Origin: Scandinavium sp002470465
GTDB lineage: Bacteria > Pseudomonadota > Gammaproteobacteria > Enterobacterales > Enterobacteriaceae
Reading direction: 5' to 3'
DNA length: 64,000 nt
NCBI RefSeq assembly: GCF_040750395.1
Contig: NZ_JBFLVD010000014.1
Span: forward strand, 239,324 to 303,323
The stretch's first letter is position 1; each line of letters begins with the position of its first letter. This document shows positions 35,101-43,275 of the stretch, piece by piece. The notes under the pieces were generated by a model. The model was not told where the DNA came from. It worked only from the letters and a program-made list of their open reading frames with translations, and made no database searches. The position numbers and the translations under genes were made by a program.

Positions 35101-35995
35101 AGCCCAGATGTTCTCCCCCGCATACGCCGTGCACTTCTGCGGTGACATAGCTCGATTCCTCACTCGCCAGATAGACATACACAGGCGCCAGCTCAGCAGG
35201 CTGACCCGCACGCTTCAGCGGCGTCTGCTGGCCAAATTTCGGTAGCTTGTCCTGGGTTTGCCCGCCTGAAATCTGTAACGGTGTCCAGATTGGGCCAGGT
35301 GCGACCACATTGACCCGTACGCCCTGCGGCGCCACCTGTTTGGCAAGCCCGCGGCTGAAGTTCAGGATTGCCGCTTTTGTCGAAGCATAGTCCAGCAGGT
35401 GCGGGCTGGGCTGATAAGCCTGAATGGACGAAGTGGTGATGATGCTGGCGCCGGCAGGCAGTAGCGGCAGCGCTTCCTGAACAATCCAGAACAGCGCGAA
35501 CACGTTGATGGTATAGGTCTTCACCACTTGTTCGGTGGTGAGTGCCTTAATCTCTTCAACAGCGACCTGTTTACCGGCCACCAGCGCCAGAATATCGAGG
35601 CCATCCAGCGCCTGGTGAGCCTGATGGGGGAGCTGTCGGGCGAAGTGCTCATCGCTGAGATCGCCCGGCAGCAGAACGGCTTTTCTGCCCGCAGCTTCAA
35701 TCAGTGCCTTCACCGCCTGAGCATCCTCTTCCTCTGCCGGGAGATAGTTGATGGCGACGTCAGCGCCTTCGCGCGCATAGGCAATGGCCGCCGCGCGGCC
35801 AATGCCGGAATCACCGCCGGTGACCAGCGCCTTGCGGCCCGCTAACCGGCCGCTGCCCGTGTAAGACTCCTCACCGCAGTCAGGAACCGGCTGCATCCTG
35901 GCCTGAATGCCGGGAGCGGCCTGTTTCTGTTGAGGGTAATCTTCGCGGTAATAGCGCGTCAGCGGGTTCTGTAGTCGAGTCTGATCGTGTCCCAT
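35099..35995 (-). CDS. yghA: SDR-family oxidoreductase YghA
   Basis: 298 residues from ATG 35995 (an in-frame ATG at 36127 would add a basic stretch not found in the family). Short-chain dehydrogenase with the NADP motif TGGDSGIGRAAAIAYAREG, the catalytic S-Y-K (TTSSIQAYQPSPHLLDYASTK) and PGPIWTPLQ. It resembles E. coli YghA, an aldehyde/ketone reductase of uncertain physiological substrate. Convergent with exbD. Confidence 0.96.
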   Translation of the reverse strand: MGHDQTRLQNPLTRYYREDYPQQKQAAPGIQARMQPVPDCGEESYTGSGRLAGRKALVTGGDSGIGRAAAIAYAREGADVAINYLPAEEEDAQAVKALIEAAGRKAVLLPGDLSDEHFARQLPHQAHQALDGLDILALVAGKQVAVEEIKALTTEQVVKTYTINVFALFWIVQEALPLLPAGASIITTSSIQAYQPSPHLLDYASTKAAILNFSRGLAKQVAPQGVRVNVVAPGPIWTPLQISGGQTQDKLPKFGQQTPLKRAGQPAELAPVYVYLASEESSYVTAEVHGVCGGEHLG

Positions 35996-36056
35996 AGCGT
36001 TCCCCTTTTCACTGAAGTCAGCTATTAAGGGTAGTTGCTGTGTGGGACAGGGATCA

Positions 36057-36512
36057 CTATCCGGAATGTTCTGTCGCTTTCGGAGGCGTTTTTGCCGGGT
36101 GTAGAGAGTGGCGTTCTTCCGGGGCAACGATGTTGACGCTGGCGGTATGGCAGTTACCGTCTGACAGCCTGCGCGTCAGGCGCAGTGTAGCGGCCTCGCG
36201 CGCCAGAATGTGCTGATAGCTTGATTCAATATGCGCCAGAATTTTCTCTTTTAGCTGAGGATTGCGCGTCATGATTTCGGCAAGCGCTGCGCCGTAAATC
36301 TCTTCTTTGACCTGGAAGGCGTAAATTTCCCGACGATACTGCCACTTCATGCGCACCAGCGCTGCGGGAATAGAGACCAGCGCGCGGGCTATCTCGGCAA
36401 TCACCGCGTTTTTCTCGTTTTTAAGTGCCTGGAGATTGTGCTGCAGAATGATGGCGTCGCTGTTTTTGTCGTCTAAAGTCAAATAAACGTTATTATTCTC
36501 ACCCACTTTCAT
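36057..36512 (-). CDS. Unrecognised protein, helical, second of a coupled pair
   Basis: 151 residues that I do not recognise. The middle (about 25-115) is strongly helical with alternating charged and hydrophobic residues (LQALKNEKNAVIAEIARALV; EIYGAALAEIMTRNPQLKEK), and the C-terminus is polar and proline-containing. There is no signal peptide or membrane helix. The start follows the upstream gene's stop by only 2 bp (TAAAAATG), which indicates translational coupling. It replaces yqhA, which lies between yghA and gpr in E. coli. Confidence 0.7.
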   Translation of the reverse strand: MKVGENNNVYLTLDDKNSDAIILQHNLQALKNEKNAVIAEIARALVSIPAALVRMKWQYRREIYAFQVKEEIYGAALAEIMTRNPQLKEKILAHIESSYQHILAREAATLRLTRRLSDGNCHTASVNIVAPEERHSLHPAKTPPKATEHSG

Positions 36513-36514
36513 TT

Positions 36515-36919
36515 TTATTCAGCCTGAAAATCGTAAAAAAGCGAAGTGGTTTTTTCTCGCGTAATCAAATTAAGCCAAATTTCATTGCCGTCTTCATTAA
36601 TTTTATTGGTGCATTCGCTGATAATTTGACTTAATTCCTGTGCGTCGATTTCGCCTTCCATTTGTAGATCATTGAGAACGCGCACAAAGGCTTCGATTTT
36701 TACCACACGAAACAGCCTGTCTGTAATATGGCGATCGCGCTCTTCCAGCAGCATGTTGCGCGACTGGCCGCTATGGCCGACAGAGGCTAATATATCGGCC
36801 TGAAAATGTTCGAGGCTTATCTTTCCCTGAGTCAAATTAGCGTGACTTTCTGCTGTTGCGGTATTTTGTTCTGTACCGGAAATATGAAAGCGTGCCGGAA
36901 TCAGCGACTCGGGTATCAT
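36515..36919 (-). CDS. Unrecognised protein, first of a coupled pair
   Basis: 134 residues, no family recognised. It is soluble and acidic, with helical stretches (RHITDRLFRVVKIEAFVRVL; AQELSQIISECTNKINEDG). AAAGGA lies eleven bases upstream of the ATG. It is cotranscribed with the gene at 36057 and divergent from the membrane protein gene at 37023. The local AT content is higher than in the surrounding core genes. Confidence 0.72.
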   Translation of the reverse strand: MIPESLIPARFHISGTEQNTATAESHANLTQGKISLEHFQADILASVGHSGQSRNMLLEERDRHITDRLFRVVKIEAFVRVLNDLQMEGEIDAQELSQIISECTNKINEDGNEIWLNLITREKTTSLFYDFQAE

Positions 36920-37022
36920 GCCTGATGTCCTTTTAGTTTCAACAGGATAAGGGCGGTAAAGATGTGGGGTTCGTTGACAATATCATGGTGTAAATTTAAA
37001 ATCAAAAAAAATGGAGCCAACC

Positions 37023-37526
37023 ATGAACAGTATTATTTATTTCGTGATAGCCCTGCTGGTGCTCACTGTTGTTATTCTTTTAATCATCTCTGGTCTGTTT
37101 AAAAATGACGTTGTGGAAGAAGCGTCTGCACCCGCGCAGCTGAAATTGCTCAGTAAAGAAGAGGGTGAAGACCATTTTTCTGTGCTGATGAACGCGATAA
37201 CCCCGGTATGGTACTGGCGAGTCAACCATGAATATATTGATTTTCTTCACGCTACAATAAAACGGATGAGTATCGCTGAATTAAAGGCTACCGATGGGTT
37301 ATTTGAAGCCCAGCGGCGCTGCAGCGATCTCAATTCTGCGGTGTATAAGTACTATGACAATATAAAAAAGCGCTGCCTCAATGGTGAAAAGGTGCCACAC
37401 GGAGACCTCGACGTGCTCAACCTCCAGCAGTGTTTTCGCGAATTTAGCCTGAATGCCTATCCATCACTGGTGGCGCTGGTATGGCCGGAGTTTCAGCGCC
37501 CGCAGGTGGATCCGCAGGCGGTTTAG
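37023..37526 (+). CDS. Unrecognised protein with one N-terminal membrane anchor
   Basis: 167 residues. The start at 37023 (MNSIIYFVIALLVLTVVILL) has GGAG six bases upstream; an in-frame ATG at 37011 is itself part of that ribosome site. One membrane helix (about 3-24) is followed by a soluble domain with VWYWRVNHEYIDFLHATIKR and a patterned helical region. It is divergent from the coupled pair to its left, and the three genes may work together. I cannot assign a function. Confidence 0.72.
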   Translation: MNSIIYFVIALLVLTVVILLIISGLFKNDVVEEASAPAQLKLLSKEEGEDHFSVLMNAITPVWYWRVNHEYIDFLHATIKRMSIAELKATDGLFEAQRRCSDLNSAVYKYYDNIKKRCLNGEKVPHGDLDVLNLQQCFREFSLNAYPSLVALVWPEFQRPQVDPQAV

Positions 37527-37548
37527 GTTGATGCCACTATGGCAGACG

Positions 37549-37648
37549 CCCTCTCCCTAACCCTCTCCCAAAGGGAGAGGGAACTCAACAATGCGCTGTT
37601 TTTGATTTTCTCCCTCTCCCTCAGGGAGAGGGCCGGGGAGAGGGAGAG
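37549..37648. repeat. Palindromic intergenic repeat, CCCTCWCCC family, copy 2
   Basis: Two hairpins (ccctctccc/gggagaggg, each with small loops) face each other around a short spacer, with outer ends gccctctccct and agggagagccg. It is the same type as the copy at 25793-25888 and lies between convergent genes. Confidence 0.7.
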
Positions 37649-37658
37649 CCGCCTGTGC

Positions 37659-38699
37659 TTATTTATCCGAAGAAGCCTGCCATAAATTCAGCTGCCCGTC
37701 GGCCACGTGTTGGTCAATCTGCGCCAGCTCCTGCGGCGTAAAGGTCAGGCTGGTCAGCGCCTGCACGTTCTCCTCCAGCTGCTCTGGCTGGCTGGCACCA
37801 ATCAGCACCGAGGTCACGCGGCTATCCTTCAGCAGCCAGCTCAGCGCCATCTGCGCCATGCTTTGCCCGCGCGATTGCGCCATCTCCTGCAACAGCCGCA
37901 GGCTTTGCAGATTGCTCTCGCTGAGCATATTTTCCGTCAGCCCTCGCGCTTTTTTGCCTTCAGTTTGCATTCTGGACCCGTCCGGGATGCCGTTCAGGTA
38001 TTTCCCCGTCAGCAGCCCCTGGGCCAGCGGCGTGAAGGCAATGCAGCCGACACCGTTCTCTTCCAGCGTATCAAGCAGCCCGGTTTTATCGACCCAGCGA
38101 TTCAGCAGGTTGTAAGACGGCTGGTGGATCAGCAGCGGGATTTTCCAGTCGCGCAGCAGCGCCACTATTTGCTGTGTGCGCTCGGTCGAGTAGGACGAAA
38201 TCCCGACGTACAGCGCTTTCCCGCTCTGCACGGCCTGGGCCAGCGCGGCGGCGGTCTCTTCCATTGGCGTTTTCTCGTCGACGCGGTGGGAATAGAAAAT
38301 GTCGACATAATCAACGCCCATACGCTTAAGGCTCTGGTCGAGGCTTGCCAGCAGATACTTGCGCGAACCACCGGAGCCGTACGGGCCCGGCCACATATCG
38401 TACCCGGCCTTTGTCGAGATGATCAGCTCATCGCGGTATGCCGCAAAATCCTCCCGCAGCAGGCGGCCAAAGTTTTCCTCTGCGCTGCCCGGCGGCGGGC
38501 CATAGTTATTGGCAAGATCGAAATGGGTGATGCCCAAGTCAAAGGCTTTGCGCAGCAGCGCGCGCTGAGAATCAAGCGACTGAATGTGACCAAAACTGTG
38601 CCACAACCCCAGGGACAGCGCAGGCAGCTGCAGCCCGCTGTTGCCGCAATAGCGATACTGCATCTGTTGATAACGTTCGGAACTGGCGAGCCAGGACAT
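37659..38699 (-). CDS. gpr: L-glyceraldehyde 3-phosphate reductase Gpr (YghZ)
   Basis: 346 residues, the same length as E. coli YghZ and closely similar throughout. Aldo-keto reductase with D-Y-K-H residues in DLANNYGPPPGSAEENFGRL, STKAGYDMWPG and FYSHRVDE. The C-terminal NADPH site is SVLIGASQPEQLEENVQAL. It reduces L-glyceraldehyde 3-phosphate and methylglyoxal. Start ATG 38699 (MSWLASSERYQQMQYRYCG). Confidence 0.97.
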   Translation of the reverse strand: MSWLASSERYQQMQYRYCGNSGLQLPALSLGLWHSFGHIQSLDSQRALLRKAFDLGITHFDLANNYGPPPGSAEENFGRLLREDFAAYRDELIISTKAGYDMWPGPYGSGGSRKYLLASLDQSLKRMGVDYVDIFYSHRVDEKTPMEETAAALAQAVQSGKALYVGISSYSTERTQQIVALLRDWKIPLLIHQPSYNLLNRWVDKTGLLDTLEENGVGCIAFTPLAQGLLTGKYLNGIPDGSRMQTEGKKARGLTENMLSESNLQSLRLLQEMAQSRGQSMAQMALSWLLKDSRVTSVLIGASQPEQLEENVQALTSLTFTPQELAQIDQHVADGQLNLWQASSDK

Positions 38700-38797
38700 A
38701 GAAGCTCCTTCTGGTCTGTATTTTGAAACGACGTTTCTATATTAGCGCCTGAAAATGTTCCGGTAAGTTCGGGCGATCACACTGCTGGCGATTAATA

Positions 38798-38875
38798 AGG
38801 TATACGCAATGACCAGGCCCCGTGGCGCTGGCATGGAAGCGGACCCTGGCGTGGTTCAACCGCTACCTGTGGTGA
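38798..38875 (+). pseudogene. yghX: C-terminal scrap of yghX (dienelactone hydrolase)
   Basis: In one frame the bases read VALAWKRTLAWFNRYLW plus stop, which is like the C-terminus of dienelactone hydrolases (AWQRTLAWF...). Upstream in that frame a stop appears and nothing else of the gene remains. E. coli has yghX at this position between gpr and yghW on the matching strand, which supports the call. Confidence 0.55.
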
Positions 38876-38984
38876 AAGTTTCATAAAAAAATAATCACAA
38901 AAGGTTAGAAATTCTCAGGGTGCTGCCGATAACGAGGTATCTGTGACGAACATCACAATATATTTGCAACGGCCAGGAGAATTT

Positions 38985-40604
38985 ATGCACTTGCTTCGTA
39001 ACTTTACTATCCGGTTGGTCATGCTGACCATCCTCGGTATCTTTGGACTGCTGTGGTCCGGCGTTGGGCTTTACAGCGTCTACTCTTTGTCGAAAGTCTC
39101 TCAGGGCAATGAGGTGGACAGGGCGCTGGTAACGCAAATGACGCTGCTGAGCCAGGGCAACGATCAGTATTTTCGTTTTGTCACTCGCCTGAGCCGGGCG
39201 ATGGAGAGCAAAGCGGCAGGCAGTACTCCGGACTTCGCTCCGGCACAGCAGGCGCTGGATAACATGCGCCACAAGCTGGAGGCGTTAAAAGAGATTTCGC
39301 CGGGTCCGATGGATGCGCAGGTATCTGCCGGAACGCTCGCCAGCTGGCAGGCATTGCTGGATAACGGCGTTACGCGCCAGATGCAGCTGGCGACACAGGG
39401 CTCCGCAGAAGCGTATCGTCAGCAGGCCAGTAACGTTACACCCGCCCTCAGCCGCGCTTTTGGTGCAAGCACTGAGAAATTTAATACCCAGGCCAATAGT
39501 GCGCTCGACCATACCCGCCAGGTGGTGGATCACCTCACGTCCGTTACCCGCACGCTTATCATCGTTGCCGTTGTTATCGGCCTGTTGCTGCTGCTCTTTT
39601 CCGACCGCTATCTGGTTACGATGCTGGTGAAACCGCTTGACCGCGTGCGTCAGCATTTCCGGCTGATGGCGCAGGGCGATCTCAGCCAGCCAATGTTACC
39701 GTTTGGTCGTAACTGCGTAGGGCAGCTGGTGCCATTACTGAACAGCATGCAGGAGAGCCTGCGCGATGCGGTTAGCTCAATCCGCCACGGCAGTGAAAAT
39801 ATCTGGCGTGGCGCGACGGAAATCTCTTCCGGAAACAACGATCTCTCTTCGCGCACGGAAGAACAGGCGTCTGCGCTGGAAGAAACGGCGGCAAGCATGG
39901 AACAGCTGACTGCCACCGTCAAACTGAATGCCGATAACGCGCAGCAGGCAAGCCAGCTGGCGGATATTGCCTCGCAAACGGCGGGCAAAGGCGGGGCGCT
40001 TGTGGAGTCCGTGGTGCAAACCATGTCCGGAATTGCCGACAGCTCGAAGAAAATTGCTGAAATCACCACCGTCATCAACAGCATTGCCTTCCAGACCAAC
40101 ATTCTGGCGCTGAATGCGGCGGTGGAAGCGGCCCGGGCAGGTGAGCAGGGACGAGGTTTTGCGGTGGTGGCCGGGGAAGTGAGAAACCTGGCGAGCCGCA
40201 GCGCCGGTGCGGCAAAAGAGATTGAAGGGCTGATTGCGGATTCCGTTACGCGCATCGACAGCGGCGTGCGGTTGGTTAACGACACCGGCAGCACGATGGA
40301 TGCTATCCTCCGTGCCGTTCAGGAAGTGACGACCCTGATGAAGCAAATTGCCAGCGCCTCGTCAGAGCAGAGTAAAGGGATATCGCAGGTCGGCGTCGCT
40401 ATCACGCAGATGGACAGCGTCACCCAGCAAAACGCCTCGTTGGTGGAGCAGGTCTCCGCTGCCGCTTCGGCGCTGGAGCAGCAGACGCAGGTGCTCCAGC
40501 GTTCGGTGCAGCAGTTCCGTCTGGCAAAAGATGACAATCTGAACGTGCCCGAGACGCCGTTTACACCAAAAACACCGCCTTCCCCGGAATGGGTAGCTTT
40601 CTAA
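38985..40604 (+). CDS. Methyl-accepting chemotaxis protein (Tar/Tsr type)
   Basis: 539 residues from ATG 38985 (GGAG eight bases upstream). Membrane helix 1 about 8-34, a periplasmic four-helix sensor to about 185, membrane helix 2 near 188-210 (TLIIVAVVIGLLLLLFSDRY), a HAMP domain, and a signalling hairpin with the conserved tip EINSIAFQTNILALNAAVEA-like sequence (here VINSIAFQTNILALNAAVEA). The C-terminus ends EWVAF, an xWxxF pentapeptide that docks CheR/CheB. It has methylation-helix sequences (SRTEEQASALEETAASMEQL). The ligand is unknown. E. coli has no receptor at this place. Confidence 0.95.
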   Translation: MHLLRNFTIRLVMLTILGIFGLLWSGVGLYSVYSLSKVSQGNEVDRALVTQMTLLSQGNDQYFRFVTRLSRAMESKAAGSTPDFAPAQQALDNMRHKLEALKEISPGPMDAQVSAGTLASWQALLDNGVTRQMQLATQGSAEAYRQQASNVTPALSRAFGASTEKFNTQANSALDHTRQVVDHLTSVTRTLIIVAVVIGLLLLLFSDRYLVTMLVKPLDRVRQHFRLMAQGDLSQPMLPFGRNCVGQLVPLLNSMQESLRDAVSSIRHGSENIWRGATEISSGNNDLSSRTEEQASALEETAASMEQLTATVKLNADNAQQASQLADIASQTAGKGGALVESVVQTMSGIADSSKKIAEITTVINSIAFQTNILALNAAVEAARAGEQGRGFAVVAGEVRNLASRSAGAAKEIEGLIADSVTRIDSGVRLVNDTGSTMDAILRAVQEVTTLMKQIASASSEQSKGISQVGVAITQMDSVTQQNASLVEQVSAAASALEQQTQVLQRSVQQFRLAKDDNLNVPETPFTPKTPPSPEWVAF

Positions 40605-40671
40605 ATTTCACTGGATCACGCTCAAAATTTCGCTATATAATTTTTTATATAGCGATATTTGAGGGGATGCA

Positions 40672-40959
40672 ATGGACAACCATTTTGGCAAAGGTCTGAT
40701 GGCCGGATTGAATGCGGCACAGGCTGAAGCTGCGGCAAACGTTGGGCAGTACTGCGCGGATTACAAGCGGGGATTCGTGCTGGGCTTCAGTCACCGGATG
40801 TTTGAGCAGACGGGAGACAGGCAGCTCAGCGCGTGGGAAGCGGGCGTGCTGACGCGCCGCTACAATCTCGACAGAGATATGGTGATGGATTTCTTTCGCG
40901 AGAAGAACTCAGAGGCGGCGGTACGCTACTTCATGGCGGGCTATCGCGTCGAGCGATGA
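40672..40959 (+). CDS. yghW: YghW, DUF2623 protein
   Basis: 95 residues, very close to E. coli YghW (NHFGKGLMAGL; YCADYKRGFVLGFSHRM; RQLSAWEAGVLTRRYNLD). Small soluble protein of unknown function. GAGGGGATGC precedes the ATG. Its last 51 bp overlap the end of the diguanylate cyclase gene on the other strand. Confidence 0.93.
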   Translation: MDNHFGKGLMAGLNAAQAEAAANVGQYCADYKRGFVLGFSHRMFEQTGDRQLSAWEAGVLTRRYNLDRDMVMDFFREKNSEAAVRYFMAGYRVER

Positions 40960-41931
40960 ATCTTCGTTAGAGAGTGAAATGAGCGTCTGACCAATCGCCG
41001 CGCCGTTTTTTCCGGTGTGCTTGATCTGATACATTGAAATATCGGCCCGCAGAAGCGCCGCGCTGAAATCGTCTTCGACCTGCACCTCATTGATGCCAAT
41101 TGACGCCCCGACCGTGGCGGTGCCGCTTGCCAGCTCAAACGGCGTCAGCGCTGCGCGCAGGCAGTTGTGGGCGGTGCTCCAGACCAGCAGGCTGTTGAGT
41201 GAAAAGGGCAGCAACAGGACAAACTCATCGCCGCCGAGCCGCCCGACTACCGACTCCGGCGGGCAGGCCTCGCGCAGGCGCTGGCTTAGCTGCATCAGCA
41301 GCTCATCGCCGCAGCGGTGGCCAAACCGGTCATTCACCGCTTTAAAATCGTCTAAGTCGATAAAGGCCACGCACATGGCTTCACCCAGCTGCATGCGCGA
41401 GAAATGCTTCAGCAACGCATGGCGGTTAGCGAGCCCGGTTAACGGATCGTGATTCGCCAACCGGGAAAGTTGTTCCTCGTACTGCTTCTCTTTGGTCATA
41501 TCGATGTGGGTGCCGGTGATCTTCAGCGGCCTGCCGTCGGCGTCCCATTCACTGACCCGCCCTCTGTCTAACACCCAGGTGACGGTGCCGTTTTTGTGCA
41601 GCATGCGGTGCAGCGCTTCGTAATACGGCGCTTTCCCTTCCAGATGACTATAAAACGCATCTAAAACCCGCTGCTTATCCTCCGGGTGCAGGTGTTCCCG
41701 CCACACGTCGAAATGAGCGCTCAAAGCTTTGGGCTGATAGCCGAGCATCGCGCCCCAGCGACGATTAAAAATAATGAGTTTTCCACTGGGAATATCCAGC
41801 TGCCATAAACAAAGCCCGGTACCATCGAGAGCAGCGCTGAGCTTGCTCTTTGCGTCACGGGCAATGCGCAACAGCCGGGCGTTATGCTTTTTCAGATTCT
41901 GGATCTGCTGTTTCAGGGCGATTTCAGACAT
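40909..41931 (-). CDS. PAS-GGDEF diguanylate cyclase
   Basis: 340 residues. A coiled start (1-30) is followed by a PAS fold with PAC motif (about 32-150: LCLWQLDIPSGKLIIFNRRW; LKITGTHIDMTKEKQYEEQL) and a GGDEF domain (about 155-320) with DPLTGLANRHAL, FIDLDDFKAVND and the intact active site GGDEF. It should make cyclic-di-GMP; I do not see an RxxD inhibitory site five residues before GGDEF (ESVVGRLGGDEF). It could tie motility (the nearby chemoreceptor) to a sessile state, but that is inference. Confidence 0.94.
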   Translation of the reverse strand: MSEIALKQQIQNLKKHNARLLRIARDAKSKLSAALDGTGLCLWQLDIPSGKLIIFNRRWGAMLGYQPKALSAHFDVWREHLHPEDKQRVLDAFYSHLEGKAPYYEALHRMLHKNGTVTWVLDRGRVSEWDADGRPLKITGTHIDMTKEKQYEEQLSRLANHDPLTGLANRHALLKHFSRMQLGEAMCVAFIDLDDFKAVNDRFGHRCGDELLMQLSQRLREACPPESVVGRLGGDEFVLLLPFSLNSLLVWSTAHNCLRAALTPFELASGTATVGASIGINEVQVEDDFSAALLRADISMYQIKHTGKNGAAIGQTLISLSNEDSSLDAIARHEVAYRRL

Positions 41932-42008
41932 TTATATGCCATATGCCGGAGGAAGACATATTCATACTAATAATGTATTGGCGTGTAAATATCGTGTGAG
42001 AAAAAAGT

Positions 42009-42155
42009 GACCGGGTGTTTGTCCGGTCAATGAGCTTTCCTGAACAAACAAGGAAAATCAATTTTGATTTTCGGCTACTTTCCCACAAAGAAGGGAAAAA
42101 CCACGCTTTTTCCCTTCTTTGTCTGTGAGTTGTGACCGGACGATGACGTCCGGTC
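42009..42155. repeat. Cluster of four inverted repeats between yghU and the diguanylate cyclase gene
   Basis: Four consecutive inverted repeats fill most of the 236-bp gap: gaccgg/ccggtc (42009-42028), gaaaatcaa/ttgattttc (42053-42072), a perfect 16-bp pair acaaagaagggaaaaa and its complement with a 6-base loop (42085-42122), and gaccggacg/cgtccggtc (42134-42155). The outer two share the stem gaccgg. The long one could be the yghU terminator. Confidence 0.7.
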
Positions 42156-42167
42156 GACGGGAAGGGA

Positions 42168-43034
42168 TTATCCCTGGCGTTTATCTTCGGTATTGGTGTC
42201 GAAATCGCTGGCGCTGTGGCGCTCATGCAGCTGCTCGTTAAGCGGCCCCTGCGCGCGGTTGACGATACGCCCGCGCTTCACCGCCGGACGATTGCCGACA
42301 TCCTGCGCCCAACGCAGCACGTTTTTGTAGCTCTCCGCATCAAGGAATTCTGCGGCGTTATACACCGCACCCAGCACCACGTTGCCGTACCACGGCCAGA
42401 CTGCCATATCGGCAATGGTGTACTCCTCGCCCGCCACATAGCGATTTTTTGCCAGCTGCTTATCCAGTACGTCGAGCTGGCGTTTGGCTTCCATCGTGAA
42501 GCGATCGATCGCGTACTCAATTTTCACCGGGGCATAGTTATAGAAGTGGCCGAAGCCGCCGCCGAGGAACGGTGCCGAGCCCTGTAACCAGAACAGCCAG
42601 TTCAGCGCTTCCGTACGAGCCGCAGGATCTTTCGGCAGGAAGTGACCAAACTTTTCCGCCAGATAGAGCAGGATTGAGCCAGATTCAAATACGCGCAGCG
42701 GCGGATTGACCGAATGATCGCTCAACGCCGGAATCTTGGAGTTTGGGTTGACCTCGACAAAACCGCTGGAGAACTGATCGCCCTCGCCAATGCGGATCAT
42801 CCACGCGTCATACTCCGCGCCGGTTACCCCGAGCGCCAGCAGCTCTTCGAGCATGATTGTCACTTTCTGGCCGTTCGGCGTACCCAGCGAGTAGAGCTGC
42901 AAAGGGTGCGTCCCGACCGGCAGCGCTTTTTCATGGGTTGGGCCGGAGACCGGACGGTTGATGTTGGCGAACGCGCCGCCGCTGTTCTTGTTCCACTCCC
43001 AGACTTTCGGAGGCTGATAGTTAGTGTCAGACAT
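42168..43034 (-). CDS. yghU: Glutathione-dependent disulfide-bond oxidoreductase YghU
   Basis: 288 residues, nu-class glutathione transferase like E. coli YghU. N-terminal extension (about 1-45) with YQPPKVWEWNKNSGGAFANI, thioredoxin-fold domain with VNPNSKIPAL and FESGSILLYLAEKFG, then the helical C-terminal domain (EYTIADMAVWPWYG). It reduces disulfides using two glutathione molecules. Soluble, cytoplasmic. Confidence 0.96.
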   Translation of the reverse strand: MSDTNYQPPKVWEWNKNSGGAFANINRPVSGPTHEKALPVGTHPLQLYSLGTPNGQKVTIMLEELLALGVTGAEYDAWMIRIGEGDQFSSGFVEVNPNSKIPALSDHSVNPPLRVFESGSILLYLAEKFGHFLPKDPAARTEALNWLFWLQGSAPFLGGGFGHFYNYAPVKIEYAIDRFTMEAKRQLDVLDKQLAKNRYVAGEEYTIADMAVWPWYGNVVLGAVYNAAEFLDAESYKNVLRWAQDVGNRPAVKRGRIVNRAQGPLNEQLHERHSASDFDTNTEDKRQG

Positions 43035-43275
43035 ATGAGTACCTGGTTTGTTGGTTGACGTATTGAGGCAGTGTAGCAGGTGATAATGCCAGGCTTTAGC
43101 ATTCAGCGGCGTGATGGGGCTAACGGCTTATTTTAAAAACATCTTATATAGATCGTTTCGGATATAAGCTTAAACAAAAATCGCATTTCAAATCGTGTGG
43201 CAAAGGCTCCACTATGCACGGCGAACTGCACCGTAAAGCAGACAAAAAATAATGATGGCAAGGAGTTAATAAAGC

